NCBI RefSeq assembly: GCF_000143415.4
Contig: NW_003314317.1
Coordinates: 434,001-498,000, forward strand
Origin: Selaginella moellendorffii
Lineage: Eukaryota; Streptophyta; Lycopodiopsida; Selaginellales; Selaginellaceae
Length of the DNA stretch: 64,000 bases
Direction of reading: 5' to 3'
In this document: positions 26,763 through 39,700 of the stretch, piece by piece
Layout of the letters: each line of letters opens with the position of its first letter
Position numbering within the stretch: position 1 is the first letter of the stretch
Made by a program: the position numbers and the translations under genes
Notes under the pieces: model-generated
What the model saw: the letters and a program-made list of their open reading frames with translations, nothing else
Database searches by the model: none
What the model was told of the DNA's origin: nothing

Positions 26763-27530
26763 ATGAACAGGGGACTGGAGGGCCGTGTGGCGATCGTCAC
26801 CGGGGCGTCCCGCGGCATTGGGCGCGAGATAGCGCTCACGCTCGCCTCCTACGGCGCCAGCATCGTCATCGGCTACCAGAAGAATGTCGCGCAGGCCGAG
26901 GAGGTCGCCACCCAGATCCAGTCCCTCCACGGCCAAGATCGCGCGCTCATCGTCCAGGTCGAGGTAAGCCGCGAGTCCGATGTGAAATTCCTCTTCGATG
27001 CCGCCGAGAGCCACTTCAAGAAGAAGCCTCACATCCTCGTCAACGCTGCCGGGGTTTTGCTCTCCACTTATCCCAAGCTGGAAGAAACCTCTCCCGAGGA
27101 TTGGGACTGGGTGTTCTCGGTGAACACGAAGGGGTGTTTCATGGCTTGCAAGGAGGCTGCCAAGCGCCTGGACGATCGCGGCGGCGGAAGGATCGTCAAC
27201 ATCACGTCCACAGTGGTGGCGAATTTGCCACTGGGCTACGGAGCTTATGCCGCGAGCAAGGCTGCCGTGGAGACTTTCACCAAGATCCTCGCCAAGGAAG
27301 TTGGGGCGAGGAAGATCACTGCGAACTGTGTAGCTCCCGGGCCTGTTGCGACTGAGCTCTTCTTTGAGGGCAAGAGCGAGGAGATGATCCAGCGATTCGT
27401 GGATCAAACGCCACTCAAGAGGCTCGGGGAAGTCAAGGATATTGTGGAGATGGTTGCGTTGATCGTGAGCGATGCTGGCGAGTGGCTTAATGGCCAGGTG
27501 GTAAGGCTTAATGGTGGCTTGGCTATGTAA
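26763..27530 (+). CDS. Short-chain dehydrogenase/reductase (classical SDR)
   Basis: Intronless, 255 residues, the usual length of classical SDRs. The cofactor motif TGASRGIG is near residue 14, NAAG at about 93, the catalytic Ser in NITS, and the YxxxK pair in YAASK, followed by AKEVGARKITANCVAPGPVA and a C-terminal GEWLNGQVVRLNGG. A conserved SVNT lies before the catalytic Ser. These residues predict an active NAD(P)(H)-dependent oxidoreductase. The sequence is close to plant NADPH-dependent aldehyde reductase-like proteins, but the substrate cannot be told. No targeting peptide is apparent, so cytosol is likely. Confidence 0.9.
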   Translation: MNRGLEGRVAIVTGASRGIGREIALTLASYGASIVIGYQKNVAQAEEVATQIQSLHGQDRALIVQVEVSRESDVKFLFDAAESHFKKKPHILVNAAGVLLSTYPKLEETSPEDWDWVFSVNTKGCFMACKEAAKRLDDRGGGRIVNITSTVVANLPLGYGAYAASKAAVETFTKILAKEVGARKITANCVAPGPVATELFFEGKSEEMIQRFVDQTPLKRLGEVKDIVEMVALIVSDAGEWLNGQVVRLNGGLAM

Positions 27531-27923
27531 AGAAGCTTATCACTAAGAATAAGGTTTTCGTTCTAGCAATCTGGAAGCGCTGCGAAATCTTGTCGCTCTG
27601 TGTCTTGGCAAATCTCCATGGAGTAGCGAGCTCTGGTGGACGTGCCAGGACATCCACTGGCTTCTTCGTGGAGCTCCTCAAGTTGGAGACATTGGAGCCA
27701 CGACGTATCAAGAACAAGCTCCAAGCTCTGCAAACATCCGAGAAAACGAAGCTCCATCAATGACAAAGGAGAAGACCCGGACCATAACAAAATATAAGAC
27801 GAAAAGAAGAAAGAAAAAGGAATACTTACTGCCAAAAGTGATCATTGATGAATCACCGTGAGTGAGATTTTTGGAGCACATTCCCAGAGCGAGAAGCGTG
27901 GTGGTGGGATTCCTGATCCCCGT
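27523..27923 (-). CDS. Possible two-exon fragment of an unidentified minus-strand gene
   Basis: On the minus strand, an exon-like segment 27857-27923 (acceptor GCTCAG, donor CACG|GTGATT) can be joined in phase to 27523-27727 (acceptor TTTGCAG). This gives GDQESHHHASRSGNVLQKSH, then RRGSNVSNLRSSTKKPVDVL and ARPPELATPWRFAKTQ. I do not recognise the product and no start codon is seen. The final codons overlap the last bases of the convergent SDR gene, which weakens the case; it may be untranslated sequence. Confidence 0.22.
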
Positions 27924-30900
27924 CTGAGCAAGTCTAACATTGAGCTAGATTAGAAGAAAGGTACAAATATGATAGCGAGAACTTATGATTCTTTAAGGAT
28001 CATTGTAAATCAGACAGAGTGATCTCACATGTTTGAACTCTTTGTCAGGCTTAGGTGGTTGATCAGATCTATAATGTTGTTCTTGTTGCTACTGCAGTTC
28101 GTCATCATCATGAAGAAATTGCTTGCTTGCAATTGTTATGTTTTTCTTTCCACCTCTACTTGGTGTTGTTGAGATTGTTCTTGCCCGTACCACTAGTGGC
28201 ACTTGTTATCAGAACCATCATCACTACCTCCTGGTGCTGATGACATACAGTTTAGGCCAGTTATGCCAAAGAAAGCCATAAACATGACTCTATAGCTCAG
28301 CCAACTTTACTTCATGTAATAAATGTCTTTCAGATATACATTTTTAGTATATTTCTCAATTTCTTCATTTTGCACTTCAGGTATCTTCGATTAAAACGTT
28401 TAGTTACAACCTAGCAAGGGGGGGGGGGGGGCAAGCTCAAGCCGGGTGACATGGATAGGGAACCTGAGTTAGGTGGGATGTACAAGGAGTGGAGATTGGA
28501 GTCTCGGTCTAGGCCATGGGACAAGAACGGTGGGTGATTTGGACAGCCTTGAGTGCCCAGGTGTGGGAAGCCATTCTAAGGGCACACACACACGAATCTT
28601 GGCAATGGTATCAACATGGTGGAGGTTGTTGTTAGCAGTGGTCCAGATATGCTACTCTCCAAAAAAGGAACAAGTCAGAGCAACTAAGTGGTGGATCTCA
28701 TGCTTTAAAACACAAATAGAGGAGGGACTATTATGGCAATAGAGACCTCTAGACAGGGTGTTAAAGGTGGCATGTGGAGGAGACATAGAGGATAAGACCA
28801 AGCCCCCCTCTTCTTCTGGGGATGAGGCTTGTGTGAAGGAGGAAAGAATGATATGAATTAGCCTAAAGGGCTTTACAACCATACCCCCATGTATATCCAT
28901 TCTCAATCTCCCTGAAGGACCAATATGAAAGAGCAAGAGTAACACCTTGATAATTTGGGCTAGATTGCATTTTTTCCGTCAACTAGAGAAGAAAACCCTA
29001 ACCAACTGTTTTAAATTTTTTTTAAAATGCAAGAATATTTTATAATATTTTTCCAAAATATTATAGTATTCTATAACTGGCAAAAAGGCAATTGCTTAAT
29101 TATAAAGACCGGTTCATATAAAGGATAAAGTATCTTTTCAAAGTATATTTCTCTTTACCCTTTTATGTTTTTGGTTTCTTATAAGTTCTTGCTAATACCA
29201 ACTCATTTAGATGCACAAGAGTTCACCTGTGGCAAAGTGGGCTTTACAATTCATTGATGATATGTTTTAAAGACATTAAGAATATGGTTGTCTAATAAAA
29301 ATTGGAAAATCTTTAGATGACTGCTTAAGTGCATGAACTTCAGACTGAAGACCACTTGAAAGATGCATTTCTTATGGCTGTAATTTTCATTAACACAATT
29401 AATCACGTTGTTTAAATGACTTGAACTATATGTAGCTCAAGTCACCTACTTTTAAAATTTTAACTGGATTCAGTTAAATATAAACCAATCTACTGGCATA
29501 TAAAAATTAGTTACACAGAATTAACAATCACTCACCAATGATTGCCATCGATCATGTAACACAAAGCCACTTTGTCACAAATTCAGCCAGTATAATGGTC
29601 CAAGATCAAGTGCTCATATGTGACATCACTCTAATCGTAAGAACTTAGTTGGCCAATGGGGAGACAGCCATGCACATTGGATTCTAAGGTTCTAGAAGTT
29701 ATTTTAGAGTATGTTTCTTTTTCTTATTGATTCCTTATAAATTTGTTTTTTATGCAATTGGTGAGTTAGAAAATCCTCCAAAAGTCAAAGACACTAATAA
29801 GGAGCAATATCAAGTTGAATGTAGCTTTTCAATGGTAATTAGCAAGGATTTACTAGTTAGACCATCCAAACAATTAGTCTAGATTCTAAAGGATAATGGA
29901 CGTTTAGGATTAGTTTCAATTCCTAGGTGACAATAACTCAAGGAGGGTTTAAAGTAGATAAAAAGCTAGTTTTTAATATTATTGACAATTTGAAAGGTAA
30001 AATAATAAGCTTTAGAGCACATGATGATAATTTTGCCTATGAGATCAAAATTTAACATATTTATGAAGCATTAACTCAAGATAAAGAGTAAATCTTTCCC
30101 TTTTAGTGGTAATTTTATCTTTATATATCCCCCAAGATTTTAAGGATTCACAATGACAACATATCCAAATTTCATTTTATGATCACATGTGTTACATTTT
30201 CCATTATGTGCATTGCACTTAAGTTTAGATGGGGTGTAAAAGCTCATTTACAATGACAAGTTCTTTTTCCCCCATTTTTTGCAATTTATTTTAATGCAGC
30301 TACAATGAAAAGAACTCAAAGAATGTTCATTTGGAAAAGTGAATAAAGTTGAGTTATTTTGATATGACTAATGTAGAGCAAGGTGATAAAGATGGCACAT
30401 ATATACTACTGTTTGTGAATTTAAGATTTGGTGGTTTGAAGCTTTATATAAAATTTCAAAAGTTATGGAAAGCTAGTCTTAGGAACCTAAGAGAGATACT
30501 TGAAGGTAATCTGGACGACTTCCAATTTAGGTTAAATGGGAAGAAAATAAAAGGCTGGGTTAAGTTAAATATCTTTTGTAGAATATGTTTAAAACTTATG
30601 GTTATATAAATAGATTTAGAGAAATACTTTCTACAACTTAGCTCCCCTATACTTGAAAATATTTTTTCTTGTTCACAAGCTAGAACACCTCTATAAAACC
30701 ATTTCAAAGCTTGTTTTAAAGGGTTTGATCCTTCATGATAACTTTTATGCTATGTCATTATAAAATATGCATGACAAGCCAATTTGTATAATTTTTCCAT
30801 TCCTTTTGTGTTCCATAAAGCAAAATTAACATAACAATTTATAAAGTATGCTCTATGTACATAATGAATATGCTAAGAAGTGATGATTAATTAAAGCTAA

Positions 30901-32776
30901 ATATTGAAAAAAAAAACACTTTACCACATGTTTATTTGCTCTTTTATTGATGCATAGGGAGCGGATAAGTAAATATCTTTGCAAATATTGCAATGTTAAA
31001 GGTGTGTAAACCTAGTTTCATGAGAAAAATATAGGCATCTTCTATAATTCTTTCCATGCATTCAATATTAAGACCATTCTAATTGAAATAATCCTTTGCA
31101 ATTATAAAATTTTCTCCAAAATACCACATGCCTAAAAAGTGTCTCTTTCCTAAATACCTTGATTAAAATATAAAAATGTATGTTGATACTTACCAAATGA
31201 TATTTAAGATGATTATGATAAAAAAAGTGTCTTGCTTTATCACCTCCTAAAAAAGGTTTAGAAGGGACAGTAGTAGTCTTTCTGACTTCTCAATTCATAT
31301 ATGTCTTCCATATAAACTAACTTTTGATAAAATGCTTTTCACTTTTTTTATAGCTAAATTTGATGCAGATAATGGTTGTTTGTTCCATACAAACATGGAA
31401 AAGAGCATTATTACCTTTTCCACAATTCTTACAAATGCATGTAAAGTGTAAATGTGTATATGTTGAAGGGGTACTGGTAAAATTACTAAGGATATATCTC
31501 AGTTTGGTAGCAAAAATAGAGAACTAAAAGTCCACCCTATTGACTCAGTGTTAGTGTATAAATTTAAACCACTTATTTAAACTAGAAGAGTTCTACATTA
31601 TACATTAAAAATTACTTATACATTAAAAAAACACTCTTATTTAAACCATAAAGACATTATATGGTTTTAAATTTGTAGTTAAAATTCCACTTTGAATTTA
31701 TCATGACTATATACATAGAGTATTTCATCAAAATCTAATAACCTCTAGAAGTTGGGTTTAGGAAAGAAAAAACTTTAAGGACTTGAGGGTTTCTTGTAGA
31801 ACTTGATAATCCCAAGAAAACTATATGATAAAAGGAAAATTATGCTTAAAAGAAAAAACAATTATATATCAAAGATTATATTTTGATTGTGTATGCATAT
31901 GATCTTGCTGTAGCTGAGTTTTGAATGCCTTGTTCATGATGCTAATAGATACACACTCCATTTTGCATCTTTTTATCAATTCCATTTCATCAAGTTTGAT
32001 TACCATGATTAATTTGCCATTGCAATTCTCCTCTTTAATGTTATAAAACTTTACTGTTACTAGTAAGACCTTAAGGATATCAACCCAAATATTATTTTAA
32101 CAAATCTTATATTTGTCAGAAATTGTTTTATGTTCAATATCTATACTTCAATTAATGTGGAGGAAGACACCTAATTTAGTTATCATATTTAGCATGCATT
32201 TTACTCTTATATTCACAATTTATTGTGCAATTTTCATGTGGTAATATCGTGGTAGTATTGCTTTCCTCCTAAGATTAGATTTTAGAGCATTAAAACTAAC
32301 TTTATACACATGTCTCAAGATTGGGAAATAGTGTGCCTATGCAAGCTATAACCTGCAAAGAATTTATAAAATTCTACCTACTAAATAATTACTAAAATTT
32401 TGTGCAATCTTAGGCAAAAAAGTTATTATAGAAACTTTAATAGTTCACAATAAAATTTGAATACCCATAAGCATAAATACACTTGCTGGGACATTGGATC
32501 AATCTCAAATCTCAATTGATAGGCAATAAAATTTTGTGGAGTAAAAATCTTTTAAGGTGGACCACACTTGAGCAAAATAGATACGCTGTGAAAAATAATA
32601 TTTGTTGTTTGAAAAAATATTAAGACTTTTATATAAGAACTATTCTAGACATTTGGCATGTAGAGGAAATCCATTCCTATTTTGAAATTGATTGGGAAGT
32701 TAGATACTTGCTTCTAAGAGTGATTGATATACCAATTTACAAAGGGAATACATTGGATATTAAAACTTTATACCAC
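27924..32776. other. AT-rich gene-poor region
   Basis: From here base composition falls sharply toward AT and no gene is supported. The stretch 28430-28950 is less AT-rich and could be a relic of a mobile element, but none of its frames shows a domain. An 86-codon frame at 30349-30609 (plus) has no recognisable motif. A 14-base G run lies at 28418-28431. Confidence 0.5.
28418..28431. repeat. G homopolymer (14 G)
   Basis: A pure G run at the start of the AT-rich compartment. Similar G runs occur inside the LTRs of the Y family in this window, so it may mark an LTR relic, although the flanks do not match clearly. Confidence 0.6.
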
Positions 32777-33148
32777 TGTTAGGCACTAGGTCAGGATAAT
32801 AGGATAAGAAAAGGCCTTACAATCAAGTGATCACCCTTTTAACTAATTGGCTTAGATTGTAAAGGATAAAATCCTAAAATTGGTATTAAAGCCCAATTCA
32901 ATTTTTGTGGCTAACAAGTGGCGTAAAAATATTCTAAAGTATGAGGGAGAACCAAGGTCTAATAAATCTTAAGAGAAGGACCATAGTAACTAAAGGGTGG
33001 CCTAAAAATGATCATGGATAATCATTCCTGACAAAAGGAAGATTGTTAGGCACTAAATCAAGATAATAGGATAAAGAAAGGGCCTTACAATCAAATGATC
33101 ACCCCTTTAGCCAGTTGACTTAGGGTGTAAAGAATAGGATCTTAATAT
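32777..33148 (+). mobile_element. Miniature LTR-like (TRIM-type) structure
   Basis: A block of about 104 bp starting TGTTAGGCACTA (32777-32880) is repeated at 33044-33148 in the same orientation. The first copy is followed at once by TTGGTATTAAAGC, resembling a primer-binding site for initiator tRNA-Met (TGGTATCAGAGC). The second is preceded by a purine tract ACAAAAGGAAGA (33031-33042). Together with a 160-bp non-coding middle, this has the layout of a terminal-repeat retrotransposon in miniature. Repeat ends are degenerate (CCTAAAA instead of CCTAACA). Alternatively it is rearranged terminal sequence of the adjacent gypsy element, because ACCAC flanks both 32777 and the far end of that element at 49846. 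Confidence 0.4.
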
Positions 33149-33151
33149 TAA

Positions 33152-33384
33152 TATTATGATCTAACGCAAAAAAACAAAGATCTAGTCTCTCTAGATAATA
33201 TTACACTTCCTTTTGAGGTTCCTCACTAACCAACAACCCTTAAGCTACCTCAAAAGCTCCACTATGCTGCCGCTCCACTATGAGCCCTAGAGTAGGTTAA
33301 ATTTCTTACCCTAACATGGCTTAATATACCCTTGAGCTTCCCTTTGACTAATATTGACCATGTGGTCAAAACTGGTGCCTAACA
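33152..33384 (-). repeat. 3' LTR of gypsy element G
   Basis: 233 bp, starts TGTTAGGCACC on the minus strand directly after a polypurine tract, and matches 49630-49845 across its length with many substitutions. Confidence 0.7.
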
Positions 33385-33539
33385 ATTCTTCCCCCCCAAC
33401 CAAGTTGTCCAAAGGACGAGTTGTACCAATCACCACACTTTCTGGGGAATCTTGCTCAAGCTCTTGATTCATCTTCCATAGCATTATACATCAAAGAGGC
33501 ATTGGGCTCATCACTTTGAAATAATACACTTTTTAACTA

Positions 33540-35500
33540 GTTGACATAAAATGTTGGGTGAATTTTCACCCCAATTGCCAATTGCATCTGATAAGCCATC
33601 TTATTAATGCACTCTAACATTGCATATAAACTAGTATATTGATGAGAAAGTTTCTCATTCTTCCCATTCTACAAAGGCACCAAAGTGTTCTACCGCTCAC
33701 TTGATGGAAAGATCATTCGCACAAAGATAAGATCACCCATCTTATATTTCTGGAATTGTTTGCCCATTCATCTAAGGATAATCTCCACTTGAGAGTTTCA
33801 AAGTCACTTATATAACCTTTATAAAGCTTTTTTAAAATCCTAAACTTTGAATCTCGATCACTAATGATGTCCTCCAGTAAACCAAAGTCAGAACAAAATC
33901 TTTTCTAAGTAGACCACAGCCAATTGTGAGGCAATGACAATCTTTTGAAGAGTAATCTTTTTGAACAACTGTATATACTTTATCAATTAATCCACTATAA
34001 CCCATATTTACTCCTTTTACTTTTGTGTTTATAGCAAATAAGTGATGAAGTCTATAGAGAAACTACACCAATGGCTTTGAGGAATAGGTAAAAGTTGCAA
34101 AAGTCCTTCAATTTCTCTTGTGGCACCTTAACTCATTGATAGAGCTCGTATGATTTATAATACTCAAGGATATCAACCCTTATATTCCTCCAATAAAAAT
34201 TGCACTTAATCAACTTATATGTCTTCTTCCCCCAAAATGACCGGCTTTTGGATGATCATGATAATGGAATAAAACTTAAGTAATTAATGCATCCACTTAT
34301 GGTAAATATACACAGCCATTGTAGTAAAAAGTCCTATTTACCAATGAGAAAAGTGCTTTTATCTGGGCTCGTAAAGAAATCACCTTAGCATCTTAAGCTT
34401 GAGCATGTTCAACCAACTACTTAAACTTGCTGACTACTTTACTCTAATGATGATAAAATTGTGTTTGTAATGCCGTCACATGACAAACACGAGATAAAGC
34501 ATCTGCCACCACATTCAATTTTTTTGGACAATGCTCAATAGAAAACTCTCCAAACTCCATGAGTTTGACCATTGAACAAACTTGCCTAGTGTTCAACTCC
34601 TTTTGTGTAAAAAGATACATAAGAGGTTTATGATCCATCAACACCATGAACACTATATCATAAAAATAATGTTGCCATGTATGTAAATCATAAACAATAG
34701 AGAGTAACTCTTACTTATATGTGGAATAGTATTGCTCCACAAGATTTAAAGTGTGACTCTCATATGTAATAGGATATCCCTTTTGCATAAGAACTCCTCC
34801 TAGTGTATAACCACTTGCATTGTATATCATTTCGTAAGATTTTGATGGATCAACAATACAAAGCACTGGAGCCTTGCTTAATAATTGTTTCAATGCTATA
34901 AAACTCTCCTCATGTAGCTTCTTCCACTCAAATAGCATGTTCTTATATAAAAACCATGTCATAGGAATAACCACCTCCACAAACTTATGCTAGAAACATC
35001 AGTAGTACCTAGCCATACCAAGGAAATTGCGTAATTCAGCCACTAAAGTGGGTCTCCACCACAGCCACCTTTAGATCCATCTTGACACATTTAGATATCA
35101 TAATATGGCCTAGATATATTTTCTCTTCTTCGCATAAAGTTTACTATCATGTAGTAACAAAAGAACTTTGCGCAAATACACATTATACTCCTTTATATTC
35201 TTGTTAAAAATAAGAATATCATCCAAGAAAATCTCTATAAACTCATGAAGATAACACCTAAATACCTCTGCTATCAACTGAGTAAATGTGGCTGGTGCTT
35301 TCGTCAAACTAAATGGCATAATTGTAAACCCAAAATGCCTGAAGCTCGTGTTGAATGTCGTTTTGGAGATAAATGCATCATCCATTGCAATCTGATGATA
35401 TCCACTTCTCAATTCAATTTTGGTAAACATTCGTGCTTCACCAAACTTGTCTAAGATATCATCCACACACGGCATCGACATCTTAGTCACTTCACCACAC
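33540..35500 (-). pseudogene. Ty3/gypsy pol remnant: reverse transcriptase, RNase H, integrase C-terminus
   Basis: On the minus strand, starting near 35500: VDDILDKFGEARMFTKIELR, then SGYHQIAMDD, FGFTIMPFSLTKAPATFTQL and the catalytic box FLDDILIF (intact DD). After a break comes the RNase H start FEWKKLHEESFIALKQLL with YNASGYTLGGVLMQ (the usual catalytic Asp is Asn). Then comes VLMDHKPLMYLF and the end CPKKLNVVADALSR. Lower down, KMGDLIFVRM and a YQMQLAIGVKIHPTFYV segment are the integrase C-terminus. Stops and frame breaks separate the pieces. The upstream part of pol is missing, cut at 35500 by element X. Confidence 0.85.
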
Positions 35501-36470
35501 CTTCGACCACTTGGAGGAATCTCATTCACAACCTCCATAAGTCCAATTCCAAACTTGGGACTTGCTATCCCCGAGAATGGCATCCATGCCACTCAAACTT
35601 TGCACTTGGTCCAAGTGCTCCACATATCCAATCTTATGACCAACACCCCAAGGTACTACCGACATATCAGCTTATTACGCTAAGGCCATGCCCATTCACC
35701 TTGGTCACACCAGTGGTTTAACACCACCAGCATCACAATCCCGTCTCTCAAAGACTGGGCCATCCATCCATGAGTGATCATCCCAAATCCACTCCTTAGC
35801 ATCTTTAGAATGCTTGCAAACATGGGGAATAGCTTTCCCCAATATCCCTTTTCCGGTCCCCACCAAGTCCCTTTCTGTCCATGGTTGTGTTCGCAAACAC
35901 TGCCACTAAATTAAGGCCTACAGGCCCGACCACTAAGTCCTATGGTCCTCTGGGACTTCCTCACCATATGACTATACCCTTGGTCACTACACCAGAGGAT
36001 TGCTCTTCTTCCTTTCCACAGTCCAGGACTTTGGGACAACAATTTGGAACACCATGGCCCTACGCGAGCCTTGTGGGTACTCTCCCCGCCTTCTACCTTT
36101 GGGTGCTCTAGCTATGGGCTTAGAGCAAGGTTCTGTTGAGCCACGCCAGATATCCAAGTAGGTAGTGCCATCCATGCTTGGACTGGGAGCATCGACCATT
36201 TGATCTCCTAGGGGAACTAAAGCCGGCTTTTAAACACTTCACCAAGCTACCCTGCTTGTTGGTTCGTATTCACTCTAGTCTCGGATTTCCCAATGGTCAA
36301 CTCATCACCCAACACTTGGGTACAACCTTCCTAGGCCAAACTAGCTCCACTAGGCTCCAAGCCCCACACTCTCCCTACTATACTTTTGGAACCCCCTGCA
36401 GCCCCCCTCCCCCCCTCCCTGGGGGACAATCGCTTTGGGCTTTCACCCAACAGCGCTTGTATTAGTGTTC
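35497..36470 (-). repeat. LTR core of element X, left copy
   Basis: Matches 41050-42030 almost base for base (for example the segments with CAAAGACTGGGCCATCCATC and CACTTCACCAAGCTACCC). The lower end runs directly into the reverse transcriptase remnant of element G and seems to lack the last 28 bp seen in the right copy. Confidence 0.85.
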
Positions 36471-36760
36471 AGCCTTAGACTCGGACTCGGACTTGGTCTC
36501 AGTCTTGGATTCAGACTCGGGCTCAGTCTCGGTCTTGGTCTCAGTTCCATCTCGGACTCCATCTCGAACTCCATCTTGGGTCCATCTTGAACTCCATCTC
36601 GGACTCCATCTCAGGTCCATCTTAGACTCCATCTCGGACTCCAGCTTGGACTCCATCTCAAGTCCATCTCAAACTCTATCTCGGACTCCATCTCGGGTCC
36701 ATCTCGGACTCCATCTCGGTCCATCTCAGACTCCATCTCGGGTCCATCTTAGACTCTTCC
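36462..36760. repeat. Short tandem repeat array in the LTR of X (left)
   Basis: Imperfect tandem repeats of a unit like CTCGGACTCCAT with CTCGGGTCCAT variants, about 300 bp. Open frames across it (Ser/Asp-rich) are artefacts of the repeat. Confidence 0.85.
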
Positions 36761-36770
36761 ACGTGTCATG

Positions 36771-39700
36771 TGTTGGTCCTTTTGTGTCCCTTTTCTAGAG
36801 ACTCACTTATTGCTCGCTTCATGCTTGTTCCTCAAGCACTTCGTTGGGAGTTCCACTCTTGCTCTCAACTTTTTAAGTCGGAGCCTTTAGTCCAAACATG
36901 TTACGCTCGTTTAGCTTTTGCTTTAGCCATTACCACGTGGCATCCTTTCGGCTCCACTTCGGGGCTTAGGGATTTGTGTCTCACAACTCCACCACCCATA
37001 GACGAAGTTCGATGTTCTCATTGAACGATAAACTATTTTATAAAGTAATACTAGCATGTATTACCCTTTCCATCCTTAGCACCTAGCTAATATTTGTCAA
37101 TGGTTTGACATCGAAGGCTCGCTATGCCTTGTCCATCCTCTAAGGAGTATAGGCTCTTCAACTTAGAAACTCATTCGACCATTTGTGGTGGTTCTCTCCT
37201 TTTATTGATTTAGTTTTCGTTAAATTTGTTAGAGAGACTTTCTCTATCTCAATTCCACTACTCATTCTCGAGTAGTCTTAGTTCCTATTGATATAACCTT
37301 TGCACTTTAGAACTTTTAATTTGACTTTTCAAAGTCAATTTCCTAGGTGTTTCTGACACTTTGTATTGCATATATTGTGCAAATGCCACTTTCCCCTCCT
37401 AAGAAGTTCTTTACTTCAAGACACCATCATCCTCTTTTCTATCTTTTGCCCTCTTTGGCACTAAGTTCCAGTTATTATAATTTTGCTAGGGCTATTCAAG
37501 GCTCTATCATTTGGCTACTTTGCCGCTCCCTGCCTTAGAGGTTTCACTTCGCCAAATTGGAACACTTAAGAATCCATCATTGGAAGCACACTTCCTTTCC
37601 CACAATTCGTTAACTTCCAACACATTAGTGTTCTCGGCTAACTTTGCCATTTGAATTCTTTCCAATGAATCCTATAGCCCAAATTTGGCCACTAGTCTTT
37701 TGCTCTTATCTGTTGATTGTTGCACCAAGCAACATAAGCTCACTACCTCAATCCTTGAGGTATTCTTTCAGTTCTATAGCAAATACTCCACTTTACCAAG
37801 TCCAAAGGGTGCTCACCCTTAGTAAGTTTTTTTAGCATTCTTTACTATGGGCTCTATTCATAGCCCAAATTTGTGACCCTTTCATGGGTCTTTACTAGAG
37901 ACTACTTCCTTGGACTTACTATACCATTGCATTGACACCACTGATTTCGTTTTTTGGTGTTTTTCCCCACTTGGTCACTTTGACTAAGTCATACCATTAC
38001 CAACAGTTCAAATCACCACTTTGAACTAGGAATCTTATTCCTTAACCAAATAGAAACCTTGCCTTTATTTAGCCACAAGATCACCTAGTGATCTCACCTT
38101 GGTCATCTTAATAGATTTGCCAATAGGTACTAGATCTTTTAGACCTTTAACTTGTTAACCATGACCCCGGCCTACACTTGGTGGTGCACCCAAGCTAGCC
38201 CTTCCGGCCAAGGGTCCATAGCAACTGAGATTGGGTGTCCCCATTTCATTCACCACATCCTTGGTGCCACTTGCACCAAAGTGTTCAAGTTAGATATGCC
38301 AAGCCACACTAAGCAATATAAGTGTGCATCACGACTTTGGGGCATCCCTCACTTGACAGTGTGCCCAAGTTAATTTCCTTATTAAGAGTTCATGACCATC
38401 GAAAAATGAATGTCTTCATACTATCACCCTGCCCTAGTGAGTTGGGACTTCAACCCAAGCACTAGAGGGTTGGGATTCAAACCCAACCTCTGTATATGCA
38501 TCTACGGATGGCATCACCTAGGATGCCTAGCGTGACTCCCCATGTCGGTGCACCAACTTATGCTTAAAGTGCGCTACAGATCATAGCTTAGGAACCTAGT
38601 TCCTTCGCATTGTCAAGTCCTCTCACTTGACAAGTCTGTGATCATCCATGGACTCCTCCATACTTAGCCCTATAAGCCACCCCTTTTTGAAGTTAGCACC
38701 TCTAACTAGGGGATTTGTTCCGTTGACTTGCTAATCTCACTTAGTAAGTCATCCGACTAACGAAACACTTGACCATCAACTTTCGTTCAAAGCCATCCTT
38801 TTGAACACTCGGGAACTACTTCCTTAACCTTGATAGCATTGCCTTATGGCAAGCTTTAAGACCACACTTCTGTTGCGCTACTCTGATTTCACACGTTCTA
38901 TAAACCATTTACACTTGGCTTTCTAGGTATTAAGCCACCTAGAATTATCTTTGGGAACCTTGAAGGAATTCTGTCCCTTAGCTTGCTAAGGTGTCTCCTT
39001 TCGCAAGCTTTCTAATTGCCATATAGTCTAATATGGACAATTCCATTCTTTAGACTTTCATGGCATCACAATTATTAGTAACAACATGCTTGAGCGCCCA
39101 TTTGATTTTCCACTTTTAATTGGCATAACCACCCTTGGTTATGCTCTTCGATTTCTATGGTTTTGTTCTATCCTCTTACTACTTGTTTTTGGCTTTACAT
39201 ATTTCCTTCGGTTATTCACCTCTAGATTAGGAGGATAGTTTTGCACTTTTTACTATGTCTTAGCAAATATTCTTAGGGATGAACTTACCCAATAGCCTAG
39301 GGAGTGGTTCCTCCATCCGAGTATGCTCACCTTATAATCCCACATACGGGGATTAACGTTGCTATTTATAGGCCTTTATATGCCTTTATATACCTATCAC
39401 TAGCTTTGCCAAAATTCCATTTTTGGCTTTGTCCCATTTCGGGTAGATAGTCTTCTCCCGTCTCCGCAACCTTGGACATTTGGATAACATCTTTTATACA
39501 TCATTTGCTAAGGATTTAGTTCTTTGGGCCTTATCTATTGCCCTTGTGACACCAAACACCACCTCTTGGTGTTCTAGAGTGTTTGGGTGTCTCAATGATG
39601 GTCTCTTTGACAATAAACATTCCCTTTTACAACATTGACTTACTATATTGCAATATAAGCAATTTATCCCCCATAAGGGTATGTTTAATTTCCTTATGCC

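Noticed and set aside
36493-36798. Ser/Asp-rich frames over the CTCGGA tandem array
   Set aside because: Products of a short tandem repeat inside an LTR, open in several frames.
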